Source: Heritagella sp051881655 | GTDB lineage: Bacteria > Bacillota > Clostridia > Oscillospirales > Acutalibacteraceae | DNA: 18,264 nucleotides | Assembly: GCA_051881655.1 (NCBI GenBank) | Contig: JBJEQH010000041.1 | Location: forward strand, 1 to 18,264 | Direction: 5' to 3' | Part shown: piece after piece, positions 13,496 through 18,264 of the stretch | How positions within the stretch are numbered: the stretch's first letter is position 1 | Layout of the letters: every line of letters begins with the position of its first letter | Notes under the pieces: model-generated | The model's database searches: none | What the model saw: only the letters and a program-made list of their open reading frames with translations | Told to the model about the DNA's origin: nothing | Position numbers and translations under genes: made by a program

Positions 13496-15307
13496 GTGAA
13501 CGAAGTAAAAAAACCGAGAAAACCCCTGATCTTCTATTACTGCATTGTCCTTTTGATTATTCTTCTGTTCAATCTGATTGCCGTGCCTTCCATTCTGAAG
13601 AGTCAGGTCAAAGAGGTGGACTACGGCACTTTCATGACGATGACGGAAAACCAGGAAATTGAGAAAGTGGAGATCCAGTACAACCAGATCCTCTTCACCG
13701 GAAAATCCGATGGGAAGGTGTATAAAACCGGCCTGATGGAGGATCCCGCGCTGACCCAGCGCCTGTACGACGCCGATGTGCAGTTTACCAGTGAAATTGT
13801 CGAGGAAACTTCCCCGCTGCTCAGCTTTCTGCTGACCTGGATTCTTCCCCTGATGATCTTCATTGCCATTGGTCAGCTGCTGACCCGGCAATTCATGAAA
13901 AAAGCCGGCGGTCAGAATTCCATGATGTTCAACATGGGAAAGAGCAACGCCAAGGTTTATGTAAAATCCTCCAATGGCATTAAATTCAGCGATGTAGCCG
14001 GGGAAGATGAAGCCAAAGAGAATCTCGCGGAGGTAGTGGACTATCTGCACAATCCGTCCAAGTACACGGAAATCGGCGCCTCGATGCCCAAGGGAATTCT
14101 GCTTGTCGGCCCTCCCGGTACCGGCAAAACCCTGCTGGCCAAGGCGGTGGCCGGCGAAGCGGACGTTCCCTTCTTCTCCATGTCCGGTTCGGAGTTTGTT
14201 GAGATGTTTGTCGGCATGGGCGCTTCAAAAGTCCGCGATCTGTTCAAACAGGCCAAGGAAAAAGCCCCCTGCATCGTCTTTATCGACGAGATTGACGCCA
14301 TCGGGCAAAAACGGGACGGCCGCATCGGCGGCAATGATGAGCGCGAACAGACCCTGAATCAACTGCTGACGGAGATGGACGGTTTTGAAGGCAATACCGG
14401 CGTCATCATCCTGGCGGCCACCAACCGTCCGGAGACACTGGATCCTGCCCTGACCCGGCCCGGCCGTTTTGACCGCCGGGTGCCCGTAGAGCTGCCCGAC
14501 CTAAAGGGACGGGAGGAAATTCTGAAAGTCCACGCCAGAAAAATCAAAGTGGCCCCGGATGTGGATTTTTTCCACATTGCCCGGATGGCTTCGGGTGCTT
14601 CGGGCGCCGAACTGGCCAATATCATCAATGAGGCCGCCCTGCGGGCCGTGCGGGCCGGCAGAAAGAGTGCCACGCAGGCGGATCTGGAGGAGTCCATCGA
14701 GGTGGTCATCGCAGGCTATCAGAAGAAAAATGCCATCCTGACGGACCGGGAAAAAATGATTGTGGCCTATCATGAAATCGGCCACGCCCTGGTGGCCGCC
14801 ATGCAAACCCATTCGGCTCCCGTACAGAAGATCACCATTGTCCCCCGTACCTCCGGCGCGCTGGGATACACCATGCAGGTGGAGGACGGAAACCATTATC
14901 TGATGAGCAAAGAGGAAATTGAGAATAAGATTGCCACCTATACCGGCGGCCGGGCCGCTGAAGAAGTGGCAGTGGGATCCATTTCCACCGGAGCCTCCAA
15001 TGATATCGAGCAGGCCACCAAGCTGGCCCGTGCCATGATCACCCGTTATGGCATGAGCGATACCTTCGGCATGGTTGCACTGGAAACGGTCAGCAATCAA
15101 TATCTGGGCGGAGACGCCTCGCTGGCCTGCTCGGCGGATACCGCCGCCGAAATTGACCGGCAGGTCGTCGAACTGGTGGAGATGCAGCACCGAAAGGCCG
15201 TGCAGATTTTGACGGAAAACCGCGAAAAGCTGGATCGTCTGGCCCAGTATCTCTACGAAAATGAGACCATTACCGGCGAAGAGTTTATGAATATTCTCAA
15301 CGCCTGA
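13496..15307 (+). CDS. ftsH: ATP-dependent zinc metalloprotease FtsH
   Basis: Membrane-anchored AAA+ protease of 603 aa that unfolds and degrades membrane and short-lived cytoplasmic proteins as a hexamer. It starts at a GTG, with GAGGAGGG (13482-13489) 6 bases upstream. Two transmembrane helices (about 13-32 and 101-122) flank a small external domain. The AAA module has Walker A GPPGTGKT (205-212), pore loop FVGMGA, Walker B IVFIDEID (D264, E265) and the arginine-finger region RPGRFDRR. The peptidase zinc site is H426, E427 and H430 with D503 as third ligand. The motif reads HEIGH, whereas HEAGH is usual. The protein ends soon after the last helix and lacks the acidic tail that makes the E. 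coli and B. subtilis proteins about 640 aa. It may be one of several FtsH copies in the cell. Confidence 0.96.
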   Translation: MNEVKKPRKPLIFYYCIVLLIILLFNLIAVPSILKSQVKEVDYGTFMTMTENQEIEKVEIQYNQILFTGKSDGKVYKTGLMEDPALTQRLYDADVQFTSEIVEETSPLLSFLLTWILPLMIFIAIGQLLTRQFMKKAGGQNSMMFNMGKSNAKVYVKSSNGIKFSDVAGEDEAKENLAEVVDYLHNPSKYTEIGASMPKGILLVGPPGTGKTLLAKAVAGEADVPFFSMSGSEFVEMFVGMGASKVRDLFKQAKEKAPCIVFIDEIDAIGQKRDGRIGGNDEREQTLNQLLTEMDGFEGNTGVIILAATNRPETLDPALTRPGRFDRRVPVELPDLKGREEILKVHARKIKVAPDVDFFHIARMASGASGAELANIINEAALRAVRAGRKSATQADLEESIEVVIAGYQKKNAILTDREKMIVAYHEIGHALVAAMQTHSAPVQKITIVPRTSGALGYTMQVEDGNHYLMSKEEIENKIATYTGGRAAEEVAVGSISTGASNDIEQATKLARAMITRYGMSDTFGMVALETVSNQYLGGDASLACSADTAAEIDRQVVELVEMQHRKAVQILTENREKLDRLAQYLYENETITGEEFMNILNA

Positions 15308-15322
15308 CAAGGAGTGTTTGGA

Positions 15323-16219
15323 ATGAGGAACGTAAAAATCCTGACCGATTCCTGTGCAGATCTTCCGGTCAGCCTTCTGGAAAAATACGAAATTGACTAC
15401 ATGAAAATGACCACCCTTCTGGATGGAAGGGAATCCCCCGCTTCTCTCAGCTGGAGTCATCAGGATGCTCACCAGCTGTACGAAACCATGCGGGAAGGGA
15501 AACGAATTACCACCGCACAGGTTCCGGCGGAGGAATTCCGCCGGGTATTTACCCGCTATCTGCAGGAGGGCTTCGATATTGTCTATATTGCCTGCTCCTC
15601 GCGGCAGAGCGGATCGGTACAGACCGGCCGCATGATTGCCAAAAAACTGCTGGGGGAATATCCCGGCGCCTCCATCTTCTGCATGGATTCCCTGAACGCC
15701 AGTATGGGAGAGGGGCTTTTGGCAATCGAGGCCGCCAAAATGGCAGCCGCAGGAAAACCGGCCGGAGAAATCACCGATGCCATTCTCTCCGTCCGCAAAA
15801 ACGTCCACCAGTATGCCACCGTCCACACCCTGGATTACTTAAAACGTGCCGGGCGCGTTTCCGCCTCCTCGGCTTTTCTGGGGAATCTGATGGGGGTAAA
15901 GCCCATCCTTATCTCCGACCGGGACGGAGCCCAGACCGCTTATAAAAAGGTACGGGGCCGCCAGCACTCGCTGCAGGAAATTGTGTCCCTGCTCCGGGAG
16001 AACATCATTCATCCGGAAGACCAGACTGTGTATGTCGCCCATGCCGACTGTTCCCCCGAGGAAGTGGAGACTGTGGTTCGCCTGATCCAAAGCGAGATTC
16101 CCTGCCGCGACATCTGTGTGGGCTATATCGGCCCGATTATCGGGGCTTCGGTAGGTCCGGACTGTATAGCCGTATGGGGATTTGGCCGCCCTGTAACGTT
16201 CTGCGCGGAAGAATCCTGA
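15323..16219 (+). CDS. fakB: DegV-family fatty acid-binding protein (FakB type)
   Basis: Predicted 298-aa protein that binds one fatty acid and presents it to FakA for phosphorylation. Family signatures are the first-strand TDS (8-10), TTAQVPAEEF (63-72), SSRQSGS (92-98), DSLNAS (122-127), LDYLKRAGRVS (170-180) and GVKPIL (191-196). The serine motifs are those that hold the carboxylate in DegV structures. ATG 15323 is used because AAGGAG (15309-15314) lies 8 bases upstream; an in-frame GTG at 15314 overlaps that site and is rejected. It lies 15 bases after ftsH and 39 before fakA, which supports the FakB role. Acyl-chain preference cannot be read from sequence. Confidence 0.92.
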   Translation: MRNVKILTDSCADLPVSLLEKYEIDYMKMTTLLDGRESPASLSWSHQDAHQLYETMREGKRITTAQVPAEEFRRVFTRYLQEGFDIVYIACSSRQSGSVQTGRMIAKKLLGEYPGASIFCMDSLNASMGEGLLAIEAAKMAAAGKPAGEITDAILSVRKNVHQYATVHTLDYLKRAGRVSASSAFLGNLMGVKPILISDRDGAQTAYKKVRGRQHSLQEIVSLLRENIIHPEDQTVYVAHADCSPEEVETVVRLIQSEIPCRDICVGYIGPIIGASVGPDCIAVWGFGRPVTFCAEES

Positions 16220-16258
16220 CGCAGCCCGCTGTTTTTGAGAAAGGAAGGAATTGAGTTT

Positions 16259-17938
16259 ATGGAACCAATGCGGGTACTGGATGGCAAAACGTATGCCGCA
16301 CTGCTTCGCGCCGGCGCAACGAACCTGCGTATGCATGCGCAGGATATCAATGATCTCAACGTCTTCCCCATCCCGGACGGGGATACGGGGGATAATATGA
16401 CACGGACCATAATGGGGGGCATTCATGCCATTACCGATGAAAACGCCGGAATTGCATCGGTTTCCCGTCAGGCTGCCGACGGAATGATTCTCCATGCGCG
16501 GGGCAACTCCGGTGTAATCCTCTCGCAGATTTTTGACGGCATCGCCGAGGGATTCCGGGACCTGGAAACAGCCGGTTCCCCGCAGATTGATTATGCGATG
16601 GAGTGCGGTGTTGCGCATGCTTACCACGCCGTAATCAAACCTACAGAGGGAACTATCCTGACCGTAGCAAAATCCGCGTGTGAATATGCGGGTCGCCGCT
16701 CATCCTCCGACCCGGAAGAATATCTGCGGGATTATGTGGACGAGGCCAGGCGCACCCTGGCCCAAACCCCGGATATGCTCTCTGTTCTGAAGGAAGCGGG
16801 CGTCGTGGATTCCGGAGGAGCGGGATATGTTCTGATTATGGAAGGAATCCTGAAGGCAATCAGCGGAGAAATATCTCCCTCCGAATTATCAAAAGGGTGG
16901 ACGGACGATCCGGAACTTCTCTCCTCCGCCCCGCAGGAGGAGATCAATCCGGACCTGTTCACCCAGGACAGCGTCCTGGAATTCGGCTATTGTACGGAAT
17001 TTCTCCTCCGCCTGCAGCGTGCCAAAACCGATCCTGAACATTTCGCGCTCTCCCAATTGACCGGTGCCCTGCAGGAAATGGGAGATTCCATTGCCGCCAC
17101 CCAGGCAGGAAGCCTTGTCCGGATCCACATTCACACCATGACACCCGGAAGCGTATTTACCCTGTGCCAGCAGTACGGGGAATTTTTGAAGGTAAAGGTT
17201 GAGAATATGTCCCTGCAGCACAATCATGTCCTGCAGAAAGAACAGGCCGCCCCCAGGGAGGACCGGTCCGCCCCCAAATCTTATGGTGTGATTGCTGTCT
17301 GCTCCGGCGAGGGGATCCGGCAGCTTTTCCTGGAACGCGGCGCGGATCAGATTGTGGACGGCGGACAGAGCTCCAATCCCTCCGCTTCCGATTTTCTGGA
17401 AGCCTTCCAAAAAGTAAACGCGCGGACCCTTCTGGTTTTTCCCAATAACGGAAACATCGTCCTGGCCGCCAGGCAGGCGGCCTCCCTCTATGACCAGGCC
17501 GACGTCCATGTGGTGGAAAGCCGCACCATTGGGGAAGGGTTGGCGGCCCTTTCCATGCTGGATACCCGCTCGGAGGATACCGCGCAGATCCTGCAGAGCC
17601 TTTCCGAGGCCATGCAGGGGGTGGTAACCGCCCATATCTCGCGCTGTGTACGCGGCATGGACTATGCCGGACGGTGTCTTCACCCGGGCGATTTTATCGG
17701 CTTTGCGGATAAAAAAATCCTGGCGGCCGCTCCCACCCGGCTGGAGGCCGCCTGCCGGACCATGGATCTCCTGCTGTCTCATCCCCATGATATCTGTCTG
17801 ATTTTCTGCAGTGCTGATGCGGATCGTTCCGAATCGGAGAAGCTGGAATCCTATATCCGCTCCCACGATCCTGGACGGGAAGTTTACCGGATGGATGGGA
17901 TGCAGGAGATCTACGACTACATTTTGATCCTGGAATGA
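16259..17938 (+). CDS. fakA: fatty acid kinase subunit FakA (DAK2 domain, YloV type)
   Basis: ATP-dependent kinase of 559 aa that phosphorylates fatty acids held by FakB to give acyl-phosphate. The N-terminal DAK2/DhaL domain (about 10-205) has the metal-binding motif NVFPIPDGDTGDNM (34-47, with D40, D42 and D45) and the HARGNSGVILSQ motif (79-90). A middle domain (about 225-320) follows. The C-terminal DegV-like domain has GGQSSNPS (368-375) and FPNNGNI (394-400), the usual YloV-family positions; the more common GGQTMNPS reads GGQSSNPS here. ATG 16259 is chosen, with AAGGAAGGA just upstream; an in-frame TTG at 16235 would add 8 residues and overlap that site. The gene is 10 bases before plsY, which uses the acyl-phosphate. 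Confidence 0.94.
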   Translation: MEPMRVLDGKTYAALLRAGATNLRMHAQDINDLNVFPIPDGDTGDNMTRTIMGGIHAITDENAGIASVSRQAADGMILHARGNSGVILSQIFDGIAEGFRDLETAGSPQIDYAMECGVAHAYHAVIKPTEGTILTVAKSACEYAGRRSSSDPEEYLRDYVDEARRTLAQTPDMLSVLKEAGVVDSGGAGYVLIMEGILKAISGEISPSELSKGWTDDPELLSSAPQEEINPDLFTQDSVLEFGYCTEFLLRLQRAKTDPEHFALSQLTGALQEMGDSIAATQAGSLVRIHIHTMTPGSVFTLCQQYGEFLKVKVENMSLQHNHVLQKEQAAPREDRSAPKSYGVIAVCSGEGIRQLFLERGADQIVDGGQSSNPSASDFLEAFQKVNARTLLVFPNNGNIVLAARQAASLYDQADVHVVESRTIGEGLAALSMLDTRSEDTAQILQSLSEAMQGVVTAHISRCVRGMDYAGRCLHPGDFIGFADKKILAAAPTRLEAACRTMDLLLSHPHDICLIFCSADADRSESEKLESYIRSHDPGREVYRMDGMQEIYDYILILE

Positions 17939-17948
17939 GGGAACCCGG

Positions 17949-18264
17949 ATGGAAATTTTTCTTTTTGCAGCAGCCGCTGTCTGCGCCTACCTGATCGGCG
18001 GCCTGAATCCCGCTATTGTGTTCTCCCGCAGGATTTACAAACGGGATATCCGCACCTGCGGAAGCGGAAATCCCGGCTTTACCAATTTCAAGCGCACCTT
18101 TGGGAACCGGCTGGCCTGGCTGGTCCTGGTACTGGATCTGACCAAGGCGGCTGCCGTAGCGGCGCTGTTTGCACAGCTTTTTGCGGCGAACGGATACGGC
18201 TATCAGCTGGGTGCATCCTACACCGGTCTTTTCGCCATGCTCGGTCATGCTTATCCCCCTTACT
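17949..18264 (+). CDS. plsY: acyl-phosphate:glycerol-3-phosphate acyltransferase PlsY (5' part)
   Basis: The first 105 codons of a membrane acyltransferase that moves the acyl group of acyl-phosphate to glycerol-3-phosphate, the first step of phospholipid synthesis in most bacteria. It is cut by the window end; full PlsY is about 200 aa. The first transmembrane segment (2-19) includes the AYLIGGLNPA pattern. Motif 1 is GSGNPGFTN (38-46, usually GSGNPGATN). A second hydrophobic segment leads to DLTKA, and the fragment stops in the second conserved motif GHAYPPY (usually GHxFPxF). GAGGGAA (17937-17943) lies 5 bases before the ATG. It is translated right after fakA. Confidence 0.93.
   Translation, partial: MEIFLFAAAAVCAYLIGGLNPAIVFSRRIYKRDIRTCGSGNPGFTNFKRTFGNRLAWLVLVLDLTKAAAVAALFAQLFAANGYGYQLGASYTGLFAMLGHAYPPY

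Noticed and set aside
12851..17866. Long minus-strand frames opposite the flavodoxin, ftsH, degV and fakA genes (399, 441, 262 and 325 aa)
   Set aside because: Each overlaps a clear plus-strand gene and shows shadow composition without domains or a ribosome binding site.
1..18264. CRISPR array, insertion sequence, prophage or integration site, tRNA or rRNA
   Set aside because: No regularly spaced repeats, transposase or integrase motifs, target duplications or cloverleaf sequences were noticed in either strand by reading; a dedicated RNA search was not run.

Overview
The window is about 18 kb of chromosomal DNA, GC-rich for a Firmicute (mid to high 50s % by eye). Strong AGGAGG-type ribosome binding sites, compact operons and hairpin-plus-T-run terminators point to the Clostridia. 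So does the gene set: ROK and LacI sugar regulators, DegV/FakA fatty-acid kinase, PlsY, clostridial-type LeuC/LeuD and a cysteine-free Crp/Fnr regulator. I favour an anaerobic gut-type member of the Oscillospirales/Ruminococcaceae or a relative; the genus cannot be named from sequence alone. I saw no mobile element, CRISPR array, rRNA or tRNA.

Region 1 (1-6830) is a carbohydrate-type module. A ROK repressor (175-1437, +) has its own promoter and ends at a 42-bp perfect-palindrome terminator shared with a convergent flavodoxin-like gene (1532-1957, -). On the minus strand, starting from a cre-like operator and promoter near 6780-6827, runs a LacI regulator, then a Gfo/Idh/MocA oxidoreductase, a xylose-isomerase-like TIM barrel protein and a second Gfo/Idh/MocA oxidoreductase. 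A hairpin follows, and then a Dabb-domain protein. This regulator-oxidoreductase-TIM barrel-oxidoreductase set resembles gene clusters that open glycosides by oxidation, elimination and reduction (3-keto sugar chemistry) instead of classical hydrolysis. No transporter or classical glycosidase is present in the window.

Region 2 (6900-9990) holds leuC-leuD (3-isopropylmalate dehydratase type, minus strand). It diverges from a Crp/Fnr-family regulator and a small membrane protein with a bacterial PH-like domain. The leuC/crp gap carries a 12-bp perfect palindrome. The PH-like gene has a hairpin that appears to mask its ribosome binding site.

Region 3 (9998-12834) holds a single-pass membrane protein with an EF-hand-like loop (minus strand), divergent from a response regulator/sensor kinase pair whose genes overlap by 4 bases.

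Region 4 (12832-18264, +) is a tight operon: flavodoxin-like protein, FtsH protease, DegV/FakB, FakA and the first 105 codons of PlsY, which is cut by the window end. FakA/FakB make acyl-phosphate from free fatty acids and PlsY puts the acyl group on glycerol-3-phosphate. The operon therefore joins fatty-acid salvage and phospholipid synthesis to a membrane quality-control protease.

Nearly all of the window is coding. The largest gaps are the divergent 10820-11046 stretch and the 6782-6976 stretch, both described below.
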